A DNA stretch of 64,000 nt. Origin: Akebia trifoliata (taxonomy: Eukaryota; Streptophyta; Magnoliopsida; Ranunculales; Lardizabalaceae). A program made the translations under genes and the position numbers. Location of the stretch: positions 30,723,613 through 30,787,612 of the forward strand of contig CM030708.1 of NCBI GenBank assembly GCA_017979445.1, read 5' to 3'. Shown piece after piece: positions 22,205 through 32,247 of this stretch. Positions within the stretch are counted from its first letter, which is position 1. Each line of letters begins with the position of its first letter. The notes under the pieces were generated by a model that was given only the letters and a program-made list of their open reading frames with translations, was not told the origin of the DNA and did not search any database.

Positions 22205-23055
22205 GAGGATTAGTGACATAAATGGCACAAGAAATGCTTTACCACCACTAAGTAACTTGTTAAACATGACTAGCCTGTGAGTTGAATGCTTATATAGAGT
22301 ACTACTAAACATTGTTGTTGAACATGTTCTTTTGGGCTGCAAACTTTTCCTTAAATGTTTTGTGATGATATGTTTTCCACGAAGATCTCAGCTTTAAAAA
22401 GCTAGCAGGACAAATTCCAAGTAGCTTTGATAGTCTGTCAAAGATAGATTTCATGTAAGTGATCTGATTAGTATGTTAGTATGTAACAAAAAGTTGGCAA
22501 TCAAACAGAACTAATGAGATGGCTTACGTACCTGACTAGCAATTTGTTGACTGGACCTGTTCCTGATTGGATGTTGAAGAAAGGAGAAGGAATGTGAGTT
22601 CCTCTTCCATAATGCTTAATTTTCATCTTACCCTTGCAGGTTAGTAGTGAAGGCTCAATCTCATTTATTTTAGGCAAACTAACTATAGAAATCTCATATA
22701 TAAGGACTGATTTATGTCCATATTAGTACTGTGAAGGGAAGCTAACATTTTTTTCACTCGGTTTCCAGCATCTGCACCTCTTAAATTCTATAGTATGGTG
22801 TAGATTGTGTGTTTCCTTGTGCGATTTTATATTTGGTTGGTTTGGGAGCATTAAGTTTGTATCGTGTGTTTAATTGAAATGCCCTAACCAAATCACTTGT
22901 ATGATATGTAAATATGCCTTATCATGCTCATTTGTTACATTTTGGCTTCTTTCTAGTTTCTAGCTTCATTTGGTTAACTATCTTATTTTAACACAACTTT
23001 TTTCTGCACAATTTTCTTCAGAAACTTGTTTGGAAGTTCACTAGGCAACAACTTG
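22205..23055 (+). pseudogene. Captured LRR receptor-like kinase fragment (LRR-VIII type)
   Basis: Exon-sized pieces separated by intron-like sequence with GT donors: RISDINGTRNALPPLSNL (about 22,205-22,275), DLSFKKLAGQIPSSFDSLSK (22,384-22,454), YLTSNLLTGPVPDWMLKKGE (about 22,528-22,592) and NLFGSSLGNNL (about 23,022-23,054). This is the extracellular leucine-rich repeat region of LRR-VIII receptor kinases such as the At3g14840 type; the kinase domain is absent. Introns are kept, so capture was at DNA level. Confidence 0.8.
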
Positions 23056-23759
23056 TAAGTTACAAATATCTTTTCATCTCACTCCCTCTGTTTGTTTTTT
23101 GTTTTTTGTTTTTGCTTTGTTGGAATTGCATCATAATCATTTTAGATGATGATAAATGTTTTAGAAAAACTACTTCAATCCAGTTCTTTGCATCATAATC
23201 ATAATTAGTTTTTGGTTTCAAATCTGTTTTTTTTTTCTCATTTTAATTTTAATGGATTCAAATGAAATTTATTTATAGAGCATGCTTCTTGTGGGAACAG
23301 AGAATTTTTCACTGCGAACCCTCTTTAGTCTATGACCTTTTCCAATGCTTGGTTGATTCTTTTTTTTCCCTTAGTTATTAATTATCAAACCTCATTTATG
23401 CACAAATGTCTATGATTGTTCTGAGGTGTAGATATTGTGTGGTGCATACAAGTGTATTTGTAAATTTGTAACATATGAATTGCATACAGTTGGGGTTTTA
23501 TTTGAAGACACTCTTTAGATGGAGTTCGATTTGTAATTTTTTTTTTTTTTTGTGCAACTTAGGTATCAGACACATTATTTACATTGGTAGACTTGCAAGC
23601 AAAACATAACAGCAAGTTGCTCTATAACTTGGGCAATTTTATTAATCGAGTATTGCATTTCATTGCTAAAGATTCAGGTTAGTATGCTATGTATACTTGT
23701 AAAACGTACACTTCATTGCTCTTGTTCCAGTTTCAAAGCCAGCTGATGTGATGGAGGGT

Positions 23760-24226
23760 GATAGCTAAAATGGTACAATTAGTTCTAGCAACTCTGGGTT
23801 GCCCAATACAGGTCTAAACTCTATTAGTTCAAGCAGCAGTATTTCTCCGCACACACCACGGCCACACGGATGTAGCACCATTGCTGCCAAACGTCATAAA
23901 GAATCAGTATATGTGTTGGCAATGAATGATAGTAACGCTTTACTTGTTTCTGGTGGAACTGAGAAGGTATAATGTGATGCTTACGTTTAGTTTCCTATGT
24001 CCAACCTTTCTATATTTGTGTATTATTATATGTATTAGTCAAACTATAATTGTTTTTATATTCAGGTTGGCTTTGCTCGACTATAGCTTTTGGTTAGAAG
24101 AGTTGTTAATGGTTTCGAAAATCACTCTGTAGGTTGTTCGTGTTTGGGATCCAAGAACTTGTTCAAAAACTATGAAGCTAAGAGGACATACAGATAACAT
24201 TAGGGCTTTGCTTCTGGATTCCACTG
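23760..24226 (+). pseudogene. Captured WDR48/UAF1-like WD40 fragment
   Basis: Two exons: the first ends at 23,966 (SVYVLAMNDSNALLVSGGTEK) and the second is 24,133-24,226 ([19 protein letters not shown], then [13 protein letters not shown]). GT-AG junctions are intact. The sequence matches the WD-repeat region of plant WDR48-like proteins, known in animals as activators of ubiquitin-specific proteases. An in-frame TAA at 23,766-23,768 interrupts the first exon and only about two WD units are present. Confidence 0.8.
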
Positions 24227-24469
24227 GTAGGTTGGTTGGATCCTTGAATGTAATATGCAGTTTATTTGATTCATTTGTTGCTTCCTCCATTTTAATATCT
24301 TTGAATTCGTAGATATGCCCTAACTCGCTGGTGAAAGTTATAAATAGAGATTCGCTAGATTAATCATCTCTACCGAATCTCTATGAAATTCCTTTTATAA
24401 CAATTCATAGATATGATCCTTGACTGGTTCTGGTTCTGTTTCTGTTTCTGGTGTTATGGTGCTGGGTTT

Positions 24470-24703
24470 AATGGGTTTAGTGGTTCTAATGAGTTTTTAC
24501 TTAAAGAAACTAATCCCCACCTTGGCGGTGGACCAATGAACAAAGATAAAACCAGTTCGACTTATGATTTGGTTGAACAAATGCAGTATTTGTATGTTCG
24601 TGTCGTTAAAGCTCGTGATTTTTCAGTGTTCGGTGGTGTGGGTGAAGTAATGGCTGAGGTCAAACTTGGGAATTATAGACGGCTGGATGGATCTTGCATG
24701 TAG
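24470..24703 (+). pseudogene. Captured MCTP (multiple C2 domain) fragment
   Basis: Contains LKETNPHLGG, STYDLVEQMQYLYVRVVKAR and VKLGNY, the start of a C2 domain of plant multiple C2 domain and transmembrane proteins (FTIP/QUIRKY group, plasmodesmal or ER membranes). The calcium-loop segment between VVKAR and VKLGNY is altered, and a TAG follows at 24,701. C2 repeats and transmembrane parts are missing. Confidence 0.8.
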
Positions 24704-25279
24704 TTAATTTGGTGAGTACCAATTTTCCAATCAACTCTTCTTTGGTTGGGATGCAAAATTCCATTACCCCAACCAGGCCATGCCTGTCAAATGGGCTTGG
24801 AGATTTGTGAAGCAACACATGCTTAAATCATCACCACCATCATCCCCCAAAAATTTGGGTCCCTTCATTCAATTCTACTTGAAGTCATGGCTCCTATTAA
24901 ATCAAGTGTCCATATCTACTTTCACTTACTGATACTTGAACGTAATTTAGGTGCAAAAATAATGTGCCTTCCATAAACATATGCTGTCCTTCTCAATTGG
25001 ACAGAAGCAACAGCTGTTATTGTAAACCTGGGAATATTGGAATACAACTTATTCTTGCAAGTTTGATATCCTTTAGTAAACTCAATTCACTTCTTAAGTG
25101 CCTAATCTGATTATAAAATTTTCTATTGAATGGGAAGCTGCATCAATTTCAATGGATGCATGATTGATGCCCCAAAACACTCTAGATTTTGTGAACTTTG
25201 AGATCAAATTTTTTATTTATGGTTGATTTTGTGAACTTCTATTTCGTGAAAAAATGCGTGTAAAGTGTAAATTGTTTCC

Positions 25280-25687
25280 TTGTTTATAAGGAATATTTTT
25301 CAAAGGGCATGGGTAGTCATGATGCATCCTTTGAGTTCTTCTGCCTGTCTTCGTGTTTTATGTAACAGTTTGGAGTGTTCCCATGCTAAAAAAATGCTTA
25401 TAAATCTGTTTCTCTGTTTGCTTGCGCGTGTTTGGAACTATTTATTTCCAAAGCAGTCTTTAAATTCTTTCACCTACTCGAGGAACTCTTTATATATATA
25501 TATAGATAAAACACATAGGGCTGCGTGCAAAGTAGAAAATGGTTTGGTTAGGAGCCGATGTGCTTTAAACTCCAACCAAGATGTGCCACATAGACACTGT
25601 TCCTATTCTATAGGAACAGGACACACCTTACTTGACCCTGATTCTAAAACTATGTGCGGGCTGAGTATTTCTGCTGTCATAAGTTGA
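25280..25687 (+). other. Open frame of unknown origin inside the CACTA element
   Basis: A 135-codon stop-free stretch without an ATG at its start (it opens at TTG). No domain recognised; Cys-rich in its second half. May be part of another captured fragment or chance. Confidence 0.25.
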
Positions 25688-25889
25688 ATCAGTGATTGTT
25701 TAGAAAATTTAACAAAAAATATATATATTGAGCATGTGTGAAACCATTGTTGAATTACCTCGGGATATACCAATGTATAATGACATGGGTTATATCGTCT
25801 CTGCTAGTAAAACCAAATTTGATATTTTCAAGCAATGGAGCAGAGAACGAAATCACTAGATGAATTCATACTGATATTGCTGGAAGTAT

Positions 25890-26228
25890 GACCAGTGAAG
25901 GAAATGGAGTTGCTGAAAGAGAAGATGGCAAGCGTAGAGCTTACACAAGAAAAGGCCAACAGCCTATCAAATATCGTTCACTCTGACAATGTACGACTTG
26001 AACATGATGTGGCTTTCCTCAAGGCAGTTATGGATGATACTCAAAAGGTGTGCCACTGTTCACATTCTTATCTGCCCTTCTTGTAACTAGGTTTGAATTA
26101 GTAGCTCATATTGTTTTAGTTTTGATTCGTATTGAACCGGTTCTATTGAAATATGTAAAATAGGAATTGCATTCAACAAGGGGAGTCCTCGCAAGAGAAA
26201 GGGCTAGAGCTAGCTTTCCAGCTACAGG
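25890..26228 (+). pseudogene. Captured coiled-coil protein fragment, two exons
   Basis: First exon about 25,895-26,047 (KEMELLKEKMASVELTQEKA ... LEHDVAFLKAVMDDTQK, donor GTGTGC). Second exon 26,164-26,226 (ELHSTRGVLARERARASF). Strongly charged heptad pattern, with exon junctions that join in frame. Looks like part of a conserved plant coiled-coil protein whose name I cannot give. Confidence 0.55.
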
Positions 26229-26429
26229 TATGGGTCATATTGATCTGAAACTGTGTGCAGCAATTCCAGACCTGGGATCAAAACCTCATCTTACACTTAA
26301 CCAACCACCTATCAAAATGAAAGTTTTACCGTGCCCTTTTATTATCTTGATTGATACCTCTGTTTTGAGGGAATTTTATGACTTCATGAACCTGACTTGG
26401 TGTTCTAACTTTATGTGTATGTGGTACAG

Positions 26430-26505
26430 ATTGGTCTTCTAAATGTCGACGGGTACTATAATTATTTGAAGTCCTTGCAACTTGTTGCTGGTTTGACATT
26501 GGAAT
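26430..26505 (+). pseudogene. Captured LOG-like cytokinin enzyme fragment
   Basis: After an acceptor TGGTACAG, the frame reads IGLLNVDGYYNYLKSL. This matches the start of an exon of LOG, cytokinin riboside 5'-monophosphate phosphoribohydrolase, where the family has GLLNVDGYYNSLL. The match then fades and the frame ends in TGA at 26,505-26,507. Only about 16 residues support it. Confidence 0.55.
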
Positions 26506-26544
26506 GAGATGGTGAAATTAGGAAAGCTACTCTAAATACACTTG

Positions 26545-26704
26545 CTATTGCAAGGCCAAGAACCTGTGTCATGGGCAACATCCCTCACACCATGATCTAC
26601 AGAAGTGTAGACCAGTATCCAGTGGCCGATACCGTTCCTGGAGTTCTCATACTTCACATTGATGCTCCTATTTACTTCACTAATGCTGGCTACTTAAGGG
26701 AAAG
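26545..26704 (+). pseudogene. Captured sulfate transporter (STAS region) fragment
   Basis: Reads IARPRTCVMGNIPHTMIYRS, then VDQYPVADTVPGVLILHIDA and PIYFTNAGYLRER, up to a GT at 26,705. This is the segment joining the last membrane helices to the STAS domain in plant SULTR transporters. Highly conserved, so the capture is not ancient or was slow to decay. It follows the LOG-like piece with only a short unidentified stretch between. Confidence 0.8.
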
Positions 26705-26778
26705 GTACTTAAAAAAATACAATAAATACATGATTTTTTTTTAAATTGTCACACACACATGTATGTGCATATGTGTAG

Positions 26779-27876
26779 ATTCATGGACGACGTGGTATTC
26801 ATGGATAGAGAGAGTAGGAATGATAGTGAGGGATTCATGGACGATGTAGGTATTCATGGACAGTCGTTTTTCGTGCATTATGACGTAGTGGATGGTGAGT
26901 TCTATTTCATCTGTTCTTTCTAAAAATTATGGATTTCATGTTTGTTCTTTATATTTAGTTGAATTAGTGCTAAAAATCATGTCTTTGGATTGGTTTTTAT
27001 AGTTCAATTTCATCTTCATTTGTGTGATTCTAGACTGCAATTTGTTTCTAAACTAGTCCTAGATTATCATTTTTCATCTATAAGATATTTGCAACGATTT
27101 TGTTGCAATAAAGCTACCTCAGAAATTGGATTTGTTCAGATCTGTAGGGATAATTCTTGATCCGATTCATGCACAATAGATTCATCTTCAATTGTGCTTT
27201 TAAAGTTTTGATTTTTTAAAATTCTACTTATGAACTTTTATTTTTTTGATTTTTCGTGGTTGCAGTTACCGAGTGTTGGAATTAATCCACAATGGAATCA
27301 GATAAGTATATATGTATTTGGGAAACATTGCCACAAAATAGTGTTGTTATCACGACAAGTAAGGCGAAGTATTGTAGATTTGAGGGAGGCACGCTACCGA
27401 ATTAATCCACAATGGAATCGGGCAAGTGGAGGTTGTCTTGTATGCATCTGGATTGCTCATTGCAGGAGTTTCAAATTGTAGATTAGAATTTGGATTGGCA
27501 AATAGATTTTTTTAAGTTGAAGATAGGAGGGGCATTTGGGTCTTTTCATACTGGTAATAGGGGTCAAGGTCATTAATTTCAAAACATAGGGGTATTTTCA
27601 ATATTCAGCAATACATGAGGGGGCTGGTGTAAATTTTTTTTTTTTTTTCAAAAGCTTTTATAGGGACGGCCAAAACCGTAGCTAAATAACAAATTTTTTT
27701 TTTAAAATAATACTCTATAGCGACGGCCAGCGCGGCTGTCGCTATAACTCATATACATTCAGCGATGGACTGTTCAGCAACAACAACCGATGGCCTCCTT
27801 GACTGTCGTTAGATGCTTTTGCGACAGTATTTTGTACCTATAGCGACCGTCGCTATAGCCCTATTTTACTATAGTG
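26779..27876. other. CACTA right interior and subterminal region
   Basis: A short direct duplication of a GATTCATGGACGACGTGG-type unit lies at 26,779-26,860. A unit with AATTAATCCACAATGGAATC occurs twice about 120 bp apart (27,274 and 27,395). Subterminal GCGACGGCC motifs lie at 27,660-27,860. No transposase domain recognised. Confidence 0.5.
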
Positions 27877-28172
27877 TACACATCCCCATAAAGATGTGTA
27901 GTTGTGTATCCTAAGGAAAAAGATCTATGCTTTTGTGTTCATACCACGTCAATCAAGTATTGATCGAGTGAAGACTTTCTAGTTAGAAAATCATTATTCA
28001 TATAACAAAATACAATTGGAGGGCCCACCATTTGTTGTAGTTATGGGGGACAAACGTCTCATCCACCCTTTTGTGTGGGGTCCACATTAACCATTTTATT
28101 TTCTTGTTTACCCCCCTCAACTTTATCGTCTTCCCTCCCCCCTCCCCCCTCCCCCCTCCCTTCATTTTTTTC

Positions 28173-28435
28173 AATAATAACCCTCTAACTTTACTATCTT
28201 TCATCTTTTACCCCTTTAACACAATTTATTGTCTTTCCTTATCTCCTCTCTCTTAATAATACATCCTCTAACTTTACTATCTTTCATCTGTTACCCTTTT
28301 AACACAATTTATTGTCTTTCCTTATCTCCTCTCTCTTAATAATACATCCTCTAACTTTACTATCTTTCATCTGTTACCCCTTTAACACAATTTATCGTCT
28401 TTCCTTATCTCCTCTCTCTTAATAATACATCCTCA
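28173..28435. repeat. 83-bp tandem repeat, about 3.2 copies
   Basis: Units start AATAATA at 28,173, 28,255, 28,338 and 28,421 (spacing 82-83 bp), each with CTTTACTATCTTTCATC and TTATCTCCTCTCTCTT. Preceded by a C-rich CCCCCCT run at 28,130-28,160. Pyrimidine-rich throughout; open frames on either strand here are low-complexity artefacts. Confidence 0.9.
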
Positions 28436-29317
28436 ACTTTATTATTTTTCCTAAATTTACCTTCTTAATCCCATTTTTTTAATAATACCCCTTTAACTTT
28501 ATTATTTTTAATTTTACCTCCTTGACCCAAAAGAGGACATATGTACTGTGGGCACAGATGAACTCTAGTCTATATAATAAGACACAATTGCATGTAGGTC
28601 CCACCTTTGATACAGTCATGGAGGAAAAACAGCTCTTCCAACCTTTATGTGGTGTCCACATTAATCTCTTTATTGTCGTTCTCTTTACCCCCTCAACTTT
28701 ATTGTCTTTCCTCTCCTCTCACTTAAGATTTTACATGATATTAATAAAATTACAAAAATACCCTTGACAAAATTTCTTTTAGATTAAACATGTGACTTGA
28801 TTAACTGTATCTCCTTATTGACTAATATTATCAGGCTCCACAAATCATAACAACCTGCCTATTGACACCACTAGGTTTTAGCTTCTGTGTTCTCATTCTA
28901 TGGTATTTGTCCTCTCTATCCTTCTTCGGGATGAACAAATCAATGTTTAAAAATTGAATAGATAAATCGGACTAAGAACATGAAAAATTGGTCACACCAT
29001 GGACCCCTATTTGGTCGGATCGATTTATGTTTATTAAAAATAATTTCATTGCATACTTGGTTATTTCCATGAAATGGTGATACTCAAAATGAAATCCACG
29101 ACTTATTGGACTTGCTAGCATAGTGAACCATAGAAGTAAAAGGCCACTTATCAAAAAGGGATGAAAAAACCCTCCTATTTTATTAGCCACACTTATTTTA
29201 AGATGCAATACATTACATGGAGAATACATATATGAGCTCCTCCAGTTTTTCATGGGGTAATACTCTTTAACAATGATATTACATTAAAAAGTGCTTGCTA
29301 TTAATTTTACCTTAAGC
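28436..29317. other. Intergenic block downstream of inhibitor copy B
   Basis: From about 28,728 it is homologous to 39,372-39,999 downstream of copy C, including the TTTTCATGGGG and TATTACATTAAAAA 3' flank of the gene. It was duplicated with the gene. No separate gene. Confidence 0.7.
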
Positions 29318-30725
29318 TCATAAACCAATCACAGGCACACGTGTTACTTTGCCATTCCCATCAACTCAAACCCTAACTCTATTGCAACGGATATCTAGAG
29401 TGACAAACGATCCTTCTAACACAATGATTGCATTGACAGATGGGCTCTCTCTCTCAATTGTTGCTTCTACGACATTCCCTTGCACCCCAACCAATTTTGG
29501 CCATGCACTCTTACCATCTGCCATTAGTTAACACATGTTTAAACACGTATTCTTACATCGCATCTCTCTCTAACATACATACATACATATATACACAGCC
29601 AATGTTAGGGAGCCAACGCCTTTGTCCTATATGATTTAAAAGTTTCGGATTGGATTGATTTTTTGCGAGTATGATCTTGATTGAGAGGAGATCATCTTCA
29701 TAAAAATCAGCTCAATTTGAGACTTTTAAATCATATAGGACAAATTTTGGATCTCCGCGTTAGCTTACTAACATTGATTGCCAAAAGCTGCCCAATGTAT
29801 ATAGATATAGGGTTGAGTTTCATAGGTAAAGTGTTTTGTCCTATATGAGCTAAAAGTTTCAAAATGGCCTGATTATTTGTGAGGATGATCTCTATGGTGA
29901 GAAAATAATCATCACAAAAAATAAGCTCATTCTACAATTTCTAACCCTAGTTTATAAGTTGAAGAATCGTTTTTTTTTTTTTTTTACTATTAGTTTGTAA
30001 CCACTTTTGATGGGCTTAGAAAATTTGGAATGGGCTAGATTTTTGTGAGGATGATCTCCTCTCCATGGAGATTATCCTCGTAAAAAAAAAAAAAAAAAAC
30101 AGACCCATTACGAAACTTATAACACCATGTTTACAAGTTGAATAATCATGGACCGTCCATTTTTTGTGAATCACTTTTGATGAAGTTAGAAATTTTGTAA
30201 TGGACTGATTTTTGGTGATGATGATCTCCTTACTATAGAGATTTTCCTCACAAAAAGTCAGTCCATTCCAAAACTTCTAACCTAGGTAGGACAAAACACG
30301 TTTGGCAAAACGTAGGTTCCTAAATCATGAGACAATAGTTGTGACAAAATCTATGACAGTGGTTTTTGTCTTATATGGGTTAGAAGTTTTGGAATTGGTT
30401 GAATTTTGGTGAGGATGATCTCCTCACCGTAGGATCATACTCACCAAAAATCGGCTTATTCCAAAACTTCTAACTCCGTCAAAAGTGATTACAAAAAAAT
30501 TGATGGTCCACAATTCTTCACCTTGTAAAATGGGGTTAGAAGTTTCAGAATGGATTGATTTTGGTGAGGATGATCTCCTTGCCATAGAGTTCATCCTCAC
30601 AAAAAATCAGCCCACTCCAAAATTTATAACCCCATTAAAAGTGGTTTACAAAAAACCATTGTTATAGTTTTAGTTAAACTACAAGAACTAGACCTAATCT
30701 TACTACTACTACATTCAAATGCCAT
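29318..30725 (-). pseudogene. Potato inhibitor I pseudogene, copy B
   Basis: Exon 1 at 30,704-30,725 (MAFECSS), exon 2 at 29,318-29,517. Splice sites GTAAG and GGCAG are kept. Exon 2 reads DGKSAWPKLVGVQG, IERESPSVNAIIVLEG and the loop VTLDIRC (P1 Leu), then RVRV followed by TGA (29,366-29,368) in place of a conserved Trp codon. The last 20 or so residues, part of the inhibitor core, would be lost. CDR is changed to CNR. The normal C-terminal GIG-type stop has also drifted to Gly-Leu-stop. The intron is 1,186 nt against 90-98 nt in copies E-G because it holds an array of foldback repeats. Confidence 0.85.
29636..30640. repeat. Array of six long-hairpin foldbacks in the intron of copy B
   Basis: Hairpin units at about 29,636-29,730, 29,850-29,945, 30,008-30,125, 30,186-30,282, 30,367-30,474 and 30,533-30,635. 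Each has arms of 40-50 nt around TTAGAAGTTTTGGAATGG ... CCATTCCAAAACTTCTAA with a GGTGAGGATGATC core. Spacers contain a related ACGGTCCA block. The family also occurs at 9,555 and in the intron of copy C. Confidence 0.85.
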
Positions 30726-30792
30726 TTTTTTCTCTTCTCTTCTCCTGGCTTTACTCTTCCTTGTGAGTTGAGAGTTCTTCTGAGGATATGGG

Positions 30793-30800
30793 TATTTATA
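30793..30800 (-). promoter_or_regulatory. TATA box of copy B
   Basis: TATAAATA on the minus strand, 68 bp upstream of the exon 1 ATG, with the shared flank GGGTATTTATAGAACA. Confidence 0.75.
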
Positions 30801-30865
30801 GAACAACATTGTGAGAGCTGATTCAGATGAAGTCGCAAGTCAATTTGGAAGGAAAGAAAGGGGTG

Positions 30866-31154
30866 CACTACATGAAAACTTGTAAATTTAACATAAAAAT
30901 TTGACAGGCCAAGACCCACAAATTTTAGAAACTGAATTTTGATGGTTTAGGATTGTTGAAATTCTTAATGTTCTCAAATTTGACGGCTTAAAACTGTTGA
31001 ATTTCTCTCATCCTTCATTAATTTGACAGTTTCGACCTGTTGGAAAAAGAAAATTCGACAATGAAATTTTTTATGTCAATTTGACCTCTTACCGTCGAAT
31101 TTTATGAAATTTGATGGCCCAAGACAGTCAAATTTGGGTTTTTTTCACATTGTG
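30866..31154. mobile_element. CACTA-type MITE in the promoter of copy B
   Basis: 289 bp. Starts CACTACATGAAAAC, ends TTTTTTTCACATTGTG (inverted CACAATGTGAAA), flanked by GTG on both sides (30,863-30,865; 31,155-31,157). The interior consists of repeated AATTTGACGG-like motifs. Inserted about 65 bp upstream of the TATA box of pseudogene B. Confidence 0.75.
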
Positions 31155-32017
31155 GTGGATGCTATTGTTAGGCATATTTTGACCGACAAACGGATTTGGT
31201 GTTCAAATTTTGAAGTCATCTTCATCTACTTCTCTTTTTGTCCAATTATTTGGTCTCTAAAAAACATGGATCCCATTCCCATCTCACCTTTTAAAAATTT
31301 AGGCATATTTAAATATACCCCTCTATGTTTTGGTGAATATTTGTGAAAACCCTGTATTAAGCTGACAACATGTCCCCCTGATCTCGGTCTATTCTTGAAG
31401 ATTGAAAGAAAATGACTTAAATACCCTCTCCTTCAACCTCTTGCCAAAAACTCCTGATTTTGTTCCTGAAATTTTGTCATCTTGATGCTCCTCAACATTT
31501 TTTCTTAACTAAATAGGCTCTTCAACCTCTATTACAAGTTATATTCAATCCATCATTTTGGACCTCATCACAACCTCTTGTAGAAAATCCTAGATTTTCA
31601 CCAAATTACTTGTCCTTGAAGTAAGGTTTAAAGAGATGGAATCTTAAGGTCGAATAGTAAAAACAGATTTACTCTAGTGACTGAAGATTTGCTAATTAGG
31701 TTGAAATAAGTGCATGTGGGTCATTTTCAAGTTAGTCTCTCACTGAAGAAAGAAATCAAAGGGTGATATCATGTCTGAAAACATAGAAGCATCTCAAATA
31801 TTGAGCAAAACGTGTAGGGGGTATTACCTAAATCACCCTCAAATTTACTACCAAGCACCTTTTTTTTGGACCTATGGGAATTCCTAATATATTGTTGGAT
31901 TTCAATCTGAACAGACTGAATGCTGGGTCAGTCATTGAATTAAAATAGGTTGAATTTTTTGGGATATTACTTAAGTTTTGGTGCACTCTAAGTTCCAACC
32001 TTCAATATTTTACTAAA
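31155..32017. other. Duplicated intergenic block
   Basis: Homologous to 40,790-41,510 upstream of copy C, including GTAGGGGGTATTACCTAAA and CAGACTGAATGCTGGGTC. No gene. Confidence 0.65.
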
Positions 32018-32238
32018 GAGTGCTGATAATTGGACTTAGGCACGTGGCAACTCAATCGACTTATCTGACATGACAAGCTCGGGAATCATAGATGTGCTCT
32101 CTTTGGGATACAGAATTACGATTCCCCATAAAAAAATAATTTTACATCCCGAGAAGAGCACATCTACAATTTTCAAGCCTATCACGTCAAGTAAGTCAAT
32201 TGAGTATGCCACGTGCTTAAGTCACATTATCACAACTC
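32018..32238. mobile_element. MULE-type MITE with 9-bp TSD
   Basis: 221 bp with inverted ends GAGTGCTGATAATTGG and CCACGTGC...TATCACAACTC, and a perfect 9-bp duplication TTTACTAAA at 32,009-32,017 and 32,239-32,247. 9-bp duplications are typical of Mutator-like elements. No coding capacity. Confidence 0.85.
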
Positions 32239-32247
32239 TTTACTAAA

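Larger units (their letters stand above)
20917..27876. mobile_element. CACTA DNA transposon carrying captured gene fragments (Pack-CACTA)
   Basis: 6,960 bp. Left end CACTACAGGAAATTAG; the right end read inward is CACTATAGTAAAATAG (12 of 16 identical). 3-bp target-site duplication TAC on both sides (20,914-20,916; 27,877-27,879). Subterminal AGCGACGG-type motifs occur at both ends, as is usual for CACTA elements. No transposase reading frame was recognised. The interior holds intron-containing fragments of at least five or six unrelated plant genes, all on the plus strand. Non-autonomous; mobilisation would need a transposase in trans. Confidence 0.85.
20829..28005. mobile_element. Foldback element split by the CACTA insertion
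   Basis: Left half 20,829-20,916 and right half about 27,880-28,005 are inverted repeats of each other: GATTTTCTAAC / GTTAGAAAATC outside, AGATCTTTTCCTCGGGATGC / GTATCCTAAGGAAAAAGATC inside. The two halves are now about 7 kb apart because the CACTA element inserted near the centre of the palindrome. Confidence 0.7.

Noticed and set aside
28173..28435. CRISPR-like periodicity
   Set aside because: Contiguous tandem units without distinct spacers in plant DNA; not a CRISPR array.
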